24,967 nt of DNA from a virus, in IMG/VR virus record IMGVR_UViG_3300020452_000867, positions 1-24,967 of that record. One strand, written 5' to 3'. Position 1 is the stretch's first letter; every line of letters starts with the position of its first letter. Under the pieces are notes generated by a model that was not told the DNA's origin, searched no databases, and saw nothing but the letters and a program-made list of their open reading frames with translations. Positions 1 through 8,084 of the stretch are shown piece by piece. The translations under genes and the position numbers were made by a program.

Positions 1-437
1 CTTCAGCTAAGATAGCTGACGATGCAGTTGTACAAGCCGCCGTAGCAGATGACGCAGTTAATGAGGCCAGATTACAAGTTAGTAACTCTCCTACTAATGG
101 GTATTTTCTTTCAGCCCAATCAGGAAACACTGGCGGATTAACTTGGGCCGCAGTAGGAGGAGCTTACAGTGACTGGACTATTCTTACAACCACTCCTACT
201 ACTTTAGCTGCGAAAGGACAATATGTATGTAATGATACTACTGCTAGAACTCATACCTTACCTTCGGGTTCAGCAGGAGACTCAATAACTATTTGTAATG
301 CTGGATCAGCTACAGTAACTCTAGGACGTACTAGTAGTCAAAAAATTAATTCAGCAGCAGAAGATGGTAGTTTACCTCAAGGCAATAGTGTTCAACTTGT
401 ATATGTAGATGACACTATTGGTTGGTTCGAGATTTAA
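1..437 (+). CDS. Tail-fibre-like protein, 5' end cut off
   Basis: Only the last 145 codons are visible; the frame is open to the left edge and stops with TAA at 435-437. The first residues read SAKIADDAVVQAAVADDAV, the same decamer type seen in other fibre proteins of this window, followed by a linker (VSNSPTNGYFLSAQSGN) and a C-terminal beta-rich segment of about 85 residues. Such decamers are common in tail fibres of marine phages and probably form an elongated trimeric stalk; this is family knowledge plus inference. The linker is duplicated in the protein starting at 3194. The next gene begins two bases after the stop. A virion fibre role is likely, but the receptor or exact position in the tail cannot be told. 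Confidence 0.75.
   Translation, partial: SAKIADDAVVQAAVADDAVNEARLQVSNSPTNGYFLSAQSGNTGGLTWAAVGGAYSDWTILTTTPTTLAAKGQYVCNDTTARTHTLPSGSAGDSITICNAGSATVTLGRTSSQKINSAAEDGSLPQGNSVQLVYVDDTIGWFEI
45..152 (+). repeat. Intragenomic duplicated linker, copy 1
   Basis: These 36 codons align without gaps to 3626-3733 (constant offset 3581). Both encode ADDAV-(N/D)-EARLQ-(V/I)-SNS, then TNGY and SGNTG-x-LTWAA. Many third positions differ, so it is an old duplication or an exchanged fibre module, not a recent copy. Confidence 0.75.
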
Positions 438-439
438 TT

Positions 440-1432
440 ATGGCAGTATTAGGAGCAGCAGCAGGCGGAGGTGGAGGACAACTACCTACTATAAGTTTTA
501 TGACTTCTCAAGCATGGACTCCGTCCTATAACTTAACAGCCTATGTATATGTAATAGGAGGGGGAGGTGCAGGAGGTTCCACTAATAACAGCGTTGGAGG
601 CGCTTGTGGAGGAGGCGCAGGCGGCTGTTCTGTAAGCAAGTTAGACCTTTCATCGGGCACAACTTATACTATTACAATAGGAGCAGGAGGAGGGTCTGCT
701 TCCGCTTCTAGTGCTAATGTAAATGGTAATACAGGAGGCAATACCTCTTTTGCAGGTTCGGGAATTAGTACAATGACCGGAAATGGTGGAGCAGGAGGAG
801 TTACGCGAGCTAGTAATGATAGTACACAGTCAGCTGGAGCCGCTGGAGGAACTGCAACTGGGGGAACTCTTGGTAATTTTACGGGCGGAAAAGGTGCAGC
901 AATAACGGCAGCAGTAAACAGTACGGCTTATATCATGGGTGGCGGTGGAGCCGTTGGACTTTGGGCAACTGGAAATGATGCTCCCGATGCACATTCTAAT
1001 TATGGATATAGTTGCATAGGCGGTATGGTAAATGTAGAAAAAGGTGATATAAATCCTGCATATTTCTGGAATCGTGCATCAGATAATGGTGGAGATAATC
1101 ATGAATTTACTGGGTACCCAACAGTTGAGGCTTTTACAGGAGTTCTTACTACAGAAGTAGTATTACTAGGTGATGATTATGATCATACTTTTGAAAAAAG
1201 AACAGGCGCAATGGATGCTAAAGGTTCAGGATTTCTTAGGAGTAGTAAACTTTGGGGGGGTATGTCTGCTCCTTTTCAAGGGGGTAACGGAATGAGCGGT
1301 GCAAATGGCTATGGTCAAAGAGGTTGTGCAGGTTCGGGAGGCGGAGGCTCATATATGTATAGTTCTGCTACTTATGGTGGGGCAGGTGGAAACGGCCTTG
1401 TCCTTATTTTTCCAACCAGCATAGGAGACTAA
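440..1432 (+). CDS. Glycine-rich tail adhesin-like protein
   Basis: This is a 330-residue protein. I place the start at ATG 440, two bases after the previous stop, rather than at the in-frame TTG at 422 that lies inside the previous gene. It is dominated by short polyglycine runs (AAAGGGGGQLPT at the N-terminus, VIGGGGAGGS, GGGGAVG, CAGSGGGGSYM, YGGAGGNGLVLIFP at the end). This pattern is typical of glycine-rich domains in phage tail proteins, and glycine-rich segments form the receptor-contacting tips of some T-even adhesins (gp38 type). The ending GNGLVLIFP, where a beta strand follows the glycine motifs, is usual for this domain. It sits among fibre genes and is followed after one base by a probable fibre chaperone. 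Function as a distal receptor-binding tip is inferred. Confidence 0.7.
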   Translation: MAVLGAAAGGGGGQLPTISFMTSQAWTPSYNLTAYVYVIGGGGAGGSTNNSVGGACGGGAGGCSVSKLDLSSGTTYTITIGAGGGSASASSANVNGNTGGNTSFAGSGISTMTGNGGAGGVTRASNDSTQSAGAAGGTATGGTLGNFTGGKGAAITAAVNSTAYIMGGGGAVGLWATGNDAPDAHSNYGYSCIGGMVNVEKGDINPAYFWNRASDNGGDNHEFTGYPTVEAFTGVLTTEVVLLGDDYDHTFEKRTGAMDAKGSGFLRSSKLWGGMSAPFQGGNGMSGANGYGQRGCAGSGGGGSYMYSSATYGGAGGNGLVLIFPTSIGD

Positions 1433-1433
1433 T

Positions 1434-1748
1434 ATGCCAGAAATAAAAATAACAAAAGACGGAGTAAGTAATACTATAGTAGGTTCTTTAGCGTTTGCGC
1501 AAGAAGCGTATCCGACAAGTGCGGGATATTCGCATGAAAATGTTTCTATACAACAGACAGAAGAAGAAATACTAAATGTGAAGAAAATTCATGCACGAGA
1601 GTGGAGAAATTTAGAACTTGAAAGAACTGATACAATATCTTTGCTTACAGACCACCCAAAGAAAACAGAAATAGCTGCGTATCGAGTAAAATTAAGAGAC
1701 TGGCCGAGTACTTCAGATTTTCCAGATACTAAACCGGTAATGGAATAA
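1434..1748 (+). CDS. Probable tail-fibre assembly chaperone
   Basis: A 104-residue protein with a good ribosome binding site (AGGAG at 1424-1428, inside the end of the previous gene). Its C-terminal half holds the pattern seen in phage tail-assembly chaperones of the Phage_tail_APC type: REWRNLELERTD, then YRVKLRDWPSTSDFP, matching the usual 'W-x-x-R-N-x-x-L-x-x-T-D ... YR-x-x-LRD-x-P ... P' layout. Proteins of this family lie directly after fibre or adhesin genes and assist their folding or attachment. Here it follows the glycine-rich adhesin, which fits. The N-terminal part (EIKITKDGVSNTIVGSLAFA) is beta-like and is not recognised. No signal peptide or membrane segment is seen. Confidence 0.65.
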   Translation: MPEIKITKDGVSNTIVGSLAFAQEAYPTSAGYSHENVSIQQTEEEILNVKKIHAREWRNLELERTDTISLLTDHPKKTEIAAYRVKLRDWPSTSDFPDTKPVME

Positions 1749-1758
1749 GGAGAATTAA

Positions 1759-2085
1759 ATGTCAACATCACCAGTAGCTTCGTCAGTATCTACCATAGCA
1801 GGTACAATAAATACTAATTCTGTAACAGAATTTGTAGCAACAAGTAATCAAACTACATTTTCAGTAACTTATAATGTTGGTGAATTAATGGTATTTTTAA
1901 ATGGTGTACTACTAGATAATGGAGTAGATTACGCAGCAACAAATGGTACTTCAGTAGTATTAGTAAATGGTGCAGCAGCAAACGATGTAGTAACTATAAA
2001 CACAGACAAATTAGAATTTTCTGCAGGAGCAGGAACCTTTGCATCAGTAGACGACGCCACAGCATTGGCAATCGCATTAGGATAA
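1759..2085 (+). CDS. Small fibre-type structural protein
   Basis: This 108-residue protein begins after an AAGGAG ribosome binding site. The core, about residues 25-85, contains TTFSVTYNVGELMVFLNGV, then a 'DYAATNGTSVVL' strand and 'ANDVVTI'. This beta module recurs in tail-fibre and structural proteins of marine myoviruses and podoviruses, and a divergent copy is present in the protein starting at 3194 (LMVSLNGVTQAPIAAYTV). It has no transmembrane segment. It probably is a short virion component or a fibre-attachment piece. The exact role is unknown, and the assignment rests on module recognition and position between fibre genes. Confidence 0.65.
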   Translation: MSTSPVASSVSTIAGTINTNSVTEFVATSNQTTFSVTYNVGELMVFLNGVLLDNGVDYAATNGTSVVLVNGAAANDVVTINTDKLEFSAGAGTFASVDDATALAIALG

Positions 2086-2089
2086 AATT

Positions 2090-2425
2090 ATGGCAAATAC
2101 ATTTAAAAATGCATTCGCAGCAAGTGTAAATCACTCAGCTTATGTTGATTTATATACTGTTCCGTCTAGCACAACTACGGTAATTCTTGGTTTAGCACTT
2201 TGTAATAAGACAGCAAATGCTGTAAATGTTACAGTGCAAATGCAAGATACTTCCGCATCAAACGCAGACTTCCAAGTTCTTGATACTGTGAGTATACCAG
2301 CAAGAACAACCTTGGAAGTACTAGCGGGGCAGAAATATATTTTAGAAACAACAGATGTGTTACGAGTAAAAGCAGGGACTGCATCTGCTATTGATGCAAC
2401 TCTAGGAATGATGGAGATTACCTAA
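2090..2425 (+). CDS. Small conserved phage structural protein
   Basis: A 111-residue beta-rich protein (MANTFKNAFAASVNHSAYVD at the start, then LYTVPSSTTTVILGLALCN and later IPARTTLEVLAGQKYILE). Small proteins of this pattern are familiar to me from marine phage tail-fibre clusters, where they are annotated as structural or hypothetical. The stop overlaps the next start as TAATG, so it is probably translationally coupled to the fibre protein that follows. The alternating hydrophobic pattern and lack of charged catalytic residues argue for a structural jelly-roll-like domain, not an enzyme. The spacing to the previous gene is four bases and there is no strong ribosome binding site, which again suggests coupling. 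Confidence 0.6.
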   Translation: MANTFKNAFAASVNHSAYVDLYTVPSSTTTVILGLALCNKTANAVNVTVQMQDTSASNADFQVLDTVSIPARTTLEVLAGQKYILETTDVLRVKAGTASAIDATLGMMEIT

Positions 2426-3183
2426 TGGCTTTAACCAAGCTAAATACTCATGGTATAGGTGCTGATGTAATTCTTGCAGAAGATATCGCTGCTAATGCCG
2501 TTACGGTTTCCGAAATACAGGATAACGCAGTAACCCTCGCCAAGATGGCTAGCGGAACTGACGGGCAGATTATAACTTATGATGCCTCTGGTGACCCAGT
2601 AGCTGTAGGGCCAGGAACAGATGGACAAGTTTTAACAAGTACTGGAGCAGGAAGCCCTCCTGCATTTGAAAATGCGAAACAATGGACTGCAACCACCGAA
2701 GGTTTAGTAACCACAACAAGTGGGCAAAATAATATAGATTTTACTATTCCAGCTGACGTAAATCAAATAAAAGCTGTATTTTATAGTTTGTCTCAAGCAA
2801 GCGCAGAGTTGGTTAAAATAAAAGTAGGAAATGCAGCTGGAACCATTAAAGGCGCAGGGTACTACGGTAATACTTCAACTTATTGGAGTCATGGTAGTGC
2901 TCCCAGTCTTGCTGAGAATAACGATGGTATTCAGTTGAATGGCTGGAGCGCAGCAGGAAACTATTGGTACGGCTCATTAAATATGGAGAGTGTCGCTATG
3001 GATGGCAGAAGATGGAGCTATTTTATGGCTCCATATAATGACACATATGGCGAATATTTTATAATGTGCAATGGTCGCATTGCGTTAGATTCATCAGAAC
3101 AAATAAGAAAGATAAGATTTTTAACTGACAGCGGTGGATTTGACGTGGGCTGCTTAATCAAAGTTTACACAGCGACGTTTTAG
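2425..3183 (+). CDS. Tail fibre protein with GTDGQ linker
   Basis: A 252-residue protein. The N-terminal 45 residues carry fibre decamers (VILAEDIAANAVTVSEIQ, DNAVTLAKM). Residues of about 43-85 form the linker GTDGQIITYDASGDPVAVGP followed by GTDGQVLTSTGAGSPPAFE, a motif pair that is very common in tail fibres of marine phages. The remaining 165 residues form a beta-rich C-terminal domain with many aromatic and Gly residues (GYYGNTSTYWSHG, YFMAPYNDTYGEYF) and probably bind a receptor. It has the same general design as the proteins starting at 3194 and 8085 but a different tip domain, which fits module exchange. Start ATG overlaps the previous stop by one base. Confidence 0.7.
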   Translation: MALTKLNTHGIGADVILAEDIAANAVTVSEIQDNAVTLAKMASGTDGQIITYDASGDPVAVGPGTDGQVLTSTGAGSPPAFENAKQWTATTEGLVTTTSGQNNIDFTIPADVNQIKAVFYSLSQASAELVKIKVGNAAGTIKGAGYYGNTSTYWSHGSAPSLAENNDGIQLNGWSAAGNYWYGSLNMESVAMDGRRWSYFMAPYNDTYGEYFIMCNGRIALDSSEQIRKIRFLTDSGGFDVGCLIKVYTATF

Positions 3184-3193
3184 GAGTAATTAA

Positions 3194-4276
3194 ATGCCAT
3201 TTTTAGGAAAATCACCATCAGACGGAAATCATAATGTATTGTTAGATGCAATTACTACTTCAGCTACTGCTACTTACAATTTAACAAAAGATAGTGTAGC
3301 GTATACACCAGTAAGCGCACAATCTTTGATGGTTTCTTTAAATGGTGTAACACAAGCACCGATAGCTGCATATACAGTGAGTGGCTCAACAATAGTTTTC
3401 GCAAGTGCACTTACAAGTAATGACGTAATTGACTATATAATATGTTTTGAAGGACCAAAAGTTAATGCTACTTTAGATGATAATACTGTTACTACTTCAA
3501 TGATTCAAGACAACGCAATAACTTCCGCTAAAATTGGAATAGATGTAATTGTAGCGGAAGATTTAGCAGCGAATTCGATTACAGTTTCAGAGATAACAGA
3601 CGATGCGGTAACACAAGCAAAAATCGCAGATGATGCAGTAGACGAAGCTAGACTACAAATTAGTAACTCTGGTACGAATGGATATGCATTAACTTACCAG
3701 TCCGGAAATACAGGAAAGTTAACATGGGCTGCTATGTCGGGCGGAGTTTCTGGAATTACAAGTAGTGCTGACGCTACTGCCATGACTATCGATAGTAGTG
3801 AACGTATTGTTACACCTTCTCAACCGCTGTTTTCCGCCTGTTCTATAAGTGCAGTTAGCGGAGGTTCTTTACGTACAGAAACTAGCGCTATATATAATAT
3901 TGCAGGGGCAACAACATTAACTATGCAAGCGGTATCATTTGGCAAAATTTGGTCAAATGTTGGTAGTCACTGGAGTAATACTACAGGAGAATTTACTGTT
4001 CCAGTAGCTGGAAGGTATTACTGCTACTTTAATAATAACTATCACGCAGCTACTAGTTGGCCTAATGCACATTTTATGCATGATGATATGATTATAGCAA
4101 CTGCATGGACAAACGTTACTGAGAATGCTAGCTCATACTCCAGTCTTGTAGCTTCTGTTATAATTGAGGCTGCAGTGGGTGATAAGCTTTGGCCTGGCTA
4201 TCGTAGTAATTATAATGCTCCCCATGTTGAGACTAACTTGGGATATCATTCTTGTCAGATACTATTAATAGGATAA
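3194..4276 (+). CDS. Tail fibre protein with C1q-like tip domain
   Basis: A 360-residue protein. It begins MPFLGKSPSDG, a short N-terminus shared in form with the small gene at 4287. Residues of about 20-95 form the 'LMVSLNGV' beta module, followed by fibre decamers (DDNTVTTSMIQDNAITSAKI, LAANSITVSEITDDAVTQAK). A linker at about 145-180 is duplicated from the gene at the left edge. The C-terminal part, about residues 215-360, contains GEFTVPVAGRYYCYFNNNY and later VIIEAAVGDKLWPGY, a pattern resembling the C1q/TNF-like trimeric jelly roll ('G-x-(F/Y)-x-x-P-x-x-G-x-Y'). Such tips bind receptors as trimers. A ribosome binding site (AGGAG) lies before the ATG. Confidence 0.72.
   Translation: MPFLGKSPSDGNHNVLLDAITTSATATYNLTKDSVAYTPVSAQSLMVSLNGVTQAPIAAYTVSGSTIVFASALTSNDVIDYIICFEGPKVNATLDDNTVTTSMIQDNAITSAKIGIDVIVAEDLAANSITVSEITDDAVTQAKIADDAVDEARLQISNSGTNGYALTYQSGNTGKLTWAAMSGGVSGITSSADATAMTIDSSERIVTPSQPLFSACSISAVSGGSLRTETSAIYNIAGATTLTMQAVSFGKIWSNVGSHWSNTTGEFTVPVAGRYYCYFNNNYHAATSWPNAHFMHDDMIIATAWTNVTENASSYSSLVASVIIEAAVGDKLWPGYRSNYNAPHVETNLGYHSCQILLIG
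3626..3733 (+). repeat. Intragenomic duplicated linker, copy 2
   Basis: Gapless counterpart of 45-152. It lies between the decamer stalk and the tip domain of this fibre, the same architectural place as in the gene at the left edge. Confidence 0.75.
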
Positions 4277-4286
4277 GGAGAATAAT

Positions 4287-4427
4287 ATGCCTTTTATAGG
4301 AGAACAACCAGCAGAAGCAGCAAGTTTAAAAGTAGTGGGTAGATCCGCTACAGTTACAGTCGAATTAACATCTGGCACCATAGTAGTAACAACTAGGTCC
4401 GGAACGGTGAGCGTAGGAGTAGAATAA
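4287..4427 (+). CDS. 46-residue fibre-associated small protein
   Basis: A short gene with a clear ribosome binding site (AAGGAG at 4275-4280) and ATG at 4287. The stop TAA at 4425-4427 overlaps the next ATG as TAATG. The protein begins MPFIGEQPAEAASLKVV and ends with beta-like repeats (TVTVELTSGTIVV). The start resembles that of the preceding fibre (MPFLGKSPSDG), so it may be a remnant of a fibre N-terminal attachment piece or an independent small virion protein. The intact frame, ribosome binding site and coupled stop support translation. Function is not known. Confidence 0.6.
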   Translation: MPFIGEQPAEAASLKVVGRSATVTVELTSGTIVVTTRSGTVSVGVE

Positions 4428-5065
4428 TGGCAGATAGGTACGCACTTGTTGTAGATTCAACAAACAATAATATAAAGGAAATTCCTGCCGCAGATAGGTT
4501 AGTAGCTGATAATTTATTATTGTCGGGCACTACTCCAACATTAACGATTGGAGATGCCGGTGCGGAAGATACAAAAATAGTTTTTGACGGAAATGCACAA
4601 GATTTTCATATTGGACTTGACGACTCAGCAGATGATTTAGTAATCGGACTTGGTTCCGCAGTAGGAACAACACCCGCTATAAGTATTGACGAGAGCCAAG
4701 ATGTAGTCGCTAATCAAGAATTTAGAGCAGTCTCATACAATGAAACGTATGTAGCTCCTACAAGTTCATCTAATGCTACTACTATTAACTGTGAAACAGG
4801 AAATTATTTTAAACATACACTTACAGAGAATACTACATTTACATTCTCTAACCCTCCTGCAAGTGGAACAGGTTTTTCTTTTGTACTTCATTTGATACAG
4901 GATAGTAGTGCTAGAACTGTTACATGGCCTAACTCAGTAGACTGGGCGTCCGCAACAGCACCAACAATTTCAACAGGAAATGGAGATGATGATTTCTATG
5001 TATTTGCAACTTCAGATGGCGGAACAATCTGGTACGGATTTACCGCAGGACAGGCAATGGCATAA
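4427..5065 (+). CDS. Phage structural protein, fibre cluster
   Basis: This 212-residue protein has two recognisable parts. Residues of about 30-95 contain LTIGDAGAEDTKIVFDGNAQ, DFHIGLDDSADDLVIGLG and then 'PAISIDESQDV', a module frequent in tail-associated proteins of marine phages. The C-terminal half has TVTWPNSVDWASATAPT and DDDFYVFATSDGGTIWYGF, a beta-sandwich-like stretch also common in those proteins. It has no signal peptide or membrane segment. Its start overlaps the stop of the 46-residue gene and its stop overlaps the start of the large lectin-like protein, so the three are probably translated in series. A role as fibre or baseplate-associated protein is inferred. Confidence 0.68.
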   Translation: MADRYALVVDSTNNNIKEIPAADRLVADNLLLSGTTPTLTIGDAGAEDTKIVFDGNAQDFHIGLDDSADDLVIGLGSAVGTTPAISIDESQDVVANQEFRAVSYNETYVAPTSSSNATTINCETGNYFKHTLTENTTFTFSNPPASGTGFSFVLHLIQDSSARTVTWPNSVDWASATAPTISTGNGDDDFYVFATSDGGTIWYGFTAGQAMA

Positions 5066-7560
5066 TGAGTAGAACCGCACATAAATTAATGGCAAGTTCA
5101 GGTGGTAAAGACTATGAAATAGAGCAGTCTTTGATGTTTAATGCTGCTGACACAGCTCATCTTAAACGTACTCCTTCGTCGGCAGGAAACAGAAGGACTT
5201 TCACATTAAGTGCGTGGATTAAAACGACAGACGCTCTTGCTTCTTCTCCTATATTTTGTTGTGGTACAGGAACAAATGATGCGTCCACCACATATATCGC
5301 CTTTTATCAAGGAAAAATGCAATATCAGGGATATAATACTAACTATCGAGTAACAAATAGAGTGTTTAGAGATGTTGGATCTTGGTATCACTTTGTATGG
5401 GCTATTGATTCAACACAAGGTACTGCGGATAATCGCATACGACTTTATGTCAACGGTGTTGAAGAAACCAGCTTTGGAACAAAAAATAATCCTTCTCAAA
5501 ATTATGACTTTATAATTAACTCTACTAACGAACATCAGTTAGGGGATGAAGGAGGTCAAACTGGAGGTTATCCTCCTTTTGATGGTTACATGGCTGAAGT
5601 CAATTTTATTGATGGAGCGCAACTTACTCCATCATCTTTTGGAGAAACTAATTCAGACACAGGACAGTGGGTTCCCAAGCAAACCACAGGTTTAACTTAC
5701 GGTACAAATGGTTTTTATTTAAAATTTGTATCAGGAGCAATCGGTACAGACAGTTCTGGTCAAAGCAATAATTATACAGCAACAAATTTAGCAGATGCAG
5801 ATGTTTTACTTGATACGCCTAGTAATAATTATCCAATAATAAATTCTGTTCTTCCACTAGACACAACTTTAGTAAAACTTTATGAAGGAAATTTAAGAAC
5901 TTACGGAGGCGCACAATCAGGAGGAAATGGACAAGCTAATAGTTTTTGTACGTTCCAAGTGCCTTCTTCTGGAAAATGGTATATAGAGAGTTATGTAGGA
6001 ATAGGTGCAGGTTCAGCAGGAGGAAATATTGCAGCATTAGGTGTAATGGAACAAGATTTTATTATTCCTAACACTGATGCCATTATGTTTTCTCAATCTA
6101 GTTTTACAGGCATGGTTTTTAGTACCTATCAAGACTTTGCTAAATTATATGATGGGGGTTCAGCCGTTTCCACAGTTACAGGATTAACTGGCACAGTGTA
6201 TGTAGTGGCACTAGCTATTGATGTGGATAATGGAAAAGTTTATACAGGATACGATGGCGGTTCAAGTATTACATGGTTAAATTCTGGAAATCCGGGCGGT
6301 AATTCAAATGGTACGGCACATACGTTTAGTACAGATACAGTAATTGCAGTACATTTATCTGTAGATGGTGGTTCACCAGCTAATACTGCCGATTTAAGAT
6401 TAAACTTTGGTCAGAATGGAACTTTTAATGGAGGCAAAACGGCTGGTGGAAATAGCGATTCCACAGGGGAAGGTAATTTCTTTTATTCTGTACCGTCTGG
6501 TTTTAAAGCGTTGTGCACTAAAAACTTACCTACGCCAGCAGTTAGACCCTCAGAGCATTTTAGTACAGTTCTTTATACAGGTACTGGTAATACAGACCTT
6601 GATATAACTGGAGTTGGTTTTGATCCCGACATGACTTGGATTAAAAAAAGAAGTGAAGCCGATGATCATGTGCTTACTACTGCTACTGTTGGTGTTGGAT
6701 ATATTCTTAAACCACACTCTAATGCTGTTCAGGCAGACTGGACTGATTATGTTGGGCCTTATATAACGGATGGAATTCGCTTAAATGATGTTCAACAGGG
6801 TGATGCAGTAAATGAGTCAGGTCAAACTTATGTAATGTGGAGCTGGAAGGCGGGAGGCGGTGGAAGTTCTCCCGGTGCAAATACGGACGGCTCAATCAAT
6901 ACTCATGGAACAAGTGTAAACACTGCAGCAGGAATTAGCATTTCAAAGTATTCGGGTACAGGAAGTAATGCAACCATTGGACATGGACTTGGAAAAGTTC
7001 CCTCCGTAATTGTTTTAAAAAATAGAAGTACGAATGATAATTGGAGGGTTTTTTCACGAAATGACCCAACGGATTATTTAGCTTGGAACTGGACAGGAGG
7101 CACTACAGACGATAACACTTCTTGGAATGATACAGCCCCAACAAGTTCTGTTTTTAGTGTAGGAACAGACACAAATACTAATAGAAGTGGAAATAGTTTT
7201 TTAGCTATTTGTTTTGCAGAGATAGAAGGTTTTAGTAAATTTGGAACCTACGAAGGCAATAATAATGCAAATGGACCTTTTATCCACACAGGTTTTACTC
7301 CGGCATGGATAGTGTTTAAATATATAGATAATAATGATGAATCTTGGTGGATGGTAGATACCACAAGAGATCCTCTTAATCCAAACACTCTAAACATGTT
7401 TATAAATTTAAATAATGGTGATTATGATGCTGGAGGAGTAGATATTCTATCAAATGGTTTTAAACTTAGAGCAACAAATGGAGGTTTAAATGGGTATACT
7501 GGTACATTTTTCTACATGGCCTTTGCCGACTTTCCATTCAAATATGCAAACGCGAGATAA
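5065..7560 (+). CDS. Large LamG/SPRY-like tail lectin protein
   Basis: At 831 residues this is the largest tail protein in the window. Residues of about 20-210 look like a LamG/concanavalin-type jelly roll: RRTFTLSAWIK at 43-53, RIRLYVNGVEE near 124-134 and YMAEVNFIDG near 174-183. Residues of about 300-460 look SPRY-like, with SGKWYIESYVGIGAG and DVDNGKVYTGYDG. The last 330 residues contain YTGTGNTDLDITGVGFDPDM, GHGLGKVPSVIVLKNRS and GFTPAWIVFKYID, a paired beta module (the 'GFxPxWIxxK' pattern) that I know from marine phage tail proteins. All three parts suggest surface-glycan binding. The start ATG overlaps the previous stop. A C-terminal YANAR ending and the absence of enzyme motifs argue against a depolymerase, though this cannot be excluded. 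Confidence 0.75.
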   Translation: MSRTAHKLMASSGGKDYEIEQSLMFNAADTAHLKRTPSSAGNRRTFTLSAWIKTTDALASSPIFCCGTGTNDASTTYIAFYQGKMQYQGYNTNYRVTNRVFRDVGSWYHFVWAIDSTQGTADNRIRLYVNGVEETSFGTKNNPSQNYDFIINSTNEHQLGDEGGQTGGYPPFDGYMAEVNFIDGAQLTPSSFGETNSDTGQWVPKQTTGLTYGTNGFYLKFVSGAIGTDSSGQSNNYTATNLADADVLLDTPSNNYPIINSVLPLDTTLVKLYEGNLRTYGGAQSGGNGQANSFCTFQVPSSGKWYIESYVGIGAGSAGGNIAALGVMEQDFIIPNTDAIMFSQSSFTGMVFSTYQDFAKLYDGGSAVSTVTGLTGTVYVVALAIDVDNGKVYTGYDGGSSITWLNSGNPGGNSNGTAHTFSTDTVIAVHLSVDGGSPANTADLRLNFGQNGTFNGGKTAGGNSDSTGEGNFFYSVPSGFKALCTKNLPTPAVRPSEHFSTVLYTGTGNTDLDITGVGFDPDMTWIKKRSEADDHVLTTATVGVGYILKPHSNAVQADWTDYVGPYITDGIRLNDVQQGDAVNESGQTYVMWSWKAGGGGSSPGANTDGSINTHGTSVNTAAGISISKYSGTGSNATIGHGLGKVPSVIVLKNRSTNDNWRVFSRNDPTDYLAWNWTGGTTDDNTSWNDTAPTSSVFSVGTDTNTNRSGNSFLAICFAEIEGFSKFGTYEGNNNANGPFIHTGFTPAWIVFKYIDNNDESWWMVDTTRDPLNPNTLNMFINLNNGDYDAGGVDILSNGFKLRATNGGLNGYTGTFFYMAFADFPFKYANAR

Positions 7561-7571
7561 AGGAGAAAATA

Positions 7572-8084
7572 ATGTTCGCAATAGTTAAAGATGGTGCAAT
7601 CACCAAAACAGGTCCTTCTCTTAAAGGTTTATTTCCAAATGTCTCATTCCCTGCGAGTGGACCTGATAATAGCTGGAAAACTACCGAAGGAATAAAAGAA
7701 ATTGTGCAAGGAGTACAAAAAGATCAACAGTATTATTTTGTTGTCGAAGGAGACATTACTCTTGTAGATGGAGTACCTACTCAAGCGTATACTAATACAG
7801 CTAAACGTTTAGTAGATGAAACTATTGACGGAGTTCTTAATCAAGGTCTTAAATCTGTTATGACAAATAAAGTAAAGTATAATGCTGGACAGCTACTTTC
7901 AAACACTGATTGGATGGTTATACGAAAATATGAAAGAGATGTAGCAATACCTTCAGCTACCGTGACTTATCGAGCCGCAGTAATTACTGAATGTGCAAGA
8001 CTAGAGTCAGCGATAGCAGGAGCCGGAGATGTGGATGCACTAGCAACTGTAATGGCGGCACAGAACTGGCCTACGGAGTCTTAA
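7572..8084 (+). CDS. Tail-fibre accessory or chaperone-like protein
   Basis: A 170-residue protein with AAAGGAG before its ATG. The C-terminal part, about residues 105-170, reads AGQLLSNTDWMVIRKYERDV then IPSATVTYRAAVITECARLE and ends AAQNWPTES. The layout 'L-x-x-TDW-x-x-x-R ... R-x-x-x-(I/V) ... WP' is that of phage fibre assembly proteins. The N-terminal part (MFAIVKDGAITKTG, LKGLFPNVSFPASGP) is found in small marine phage tail proteins. It lies between the large lectin protein and another fibre, the usual position for a chaperone. It might instead be a minor structural protein. The stop is followed directly by the next ATG. Confidence 0.6.
   Translation: MFAIVKDGAITKTGPSLKGLFPNVSFPASGPDNSWKTTEGIKEIVQGVQKDQQYYFVVEGDITLVDGVPTQAYTNTAKRLVDETIDGVLNQGLKSVMTNKVKYNAGQLLSNTDWMVIRKYERDVAIPSATVTYRAAVITECARLESAIAGAGDVDALATVMAAQNWPTES

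Noticed and set aside
422-439. Upstream TTG start for the glycine-rich protein
   Set aside because: It lies within the previous gene, has no ribosome binding site, and the ATG at 440 gives the usual fibre-cluster spacing.
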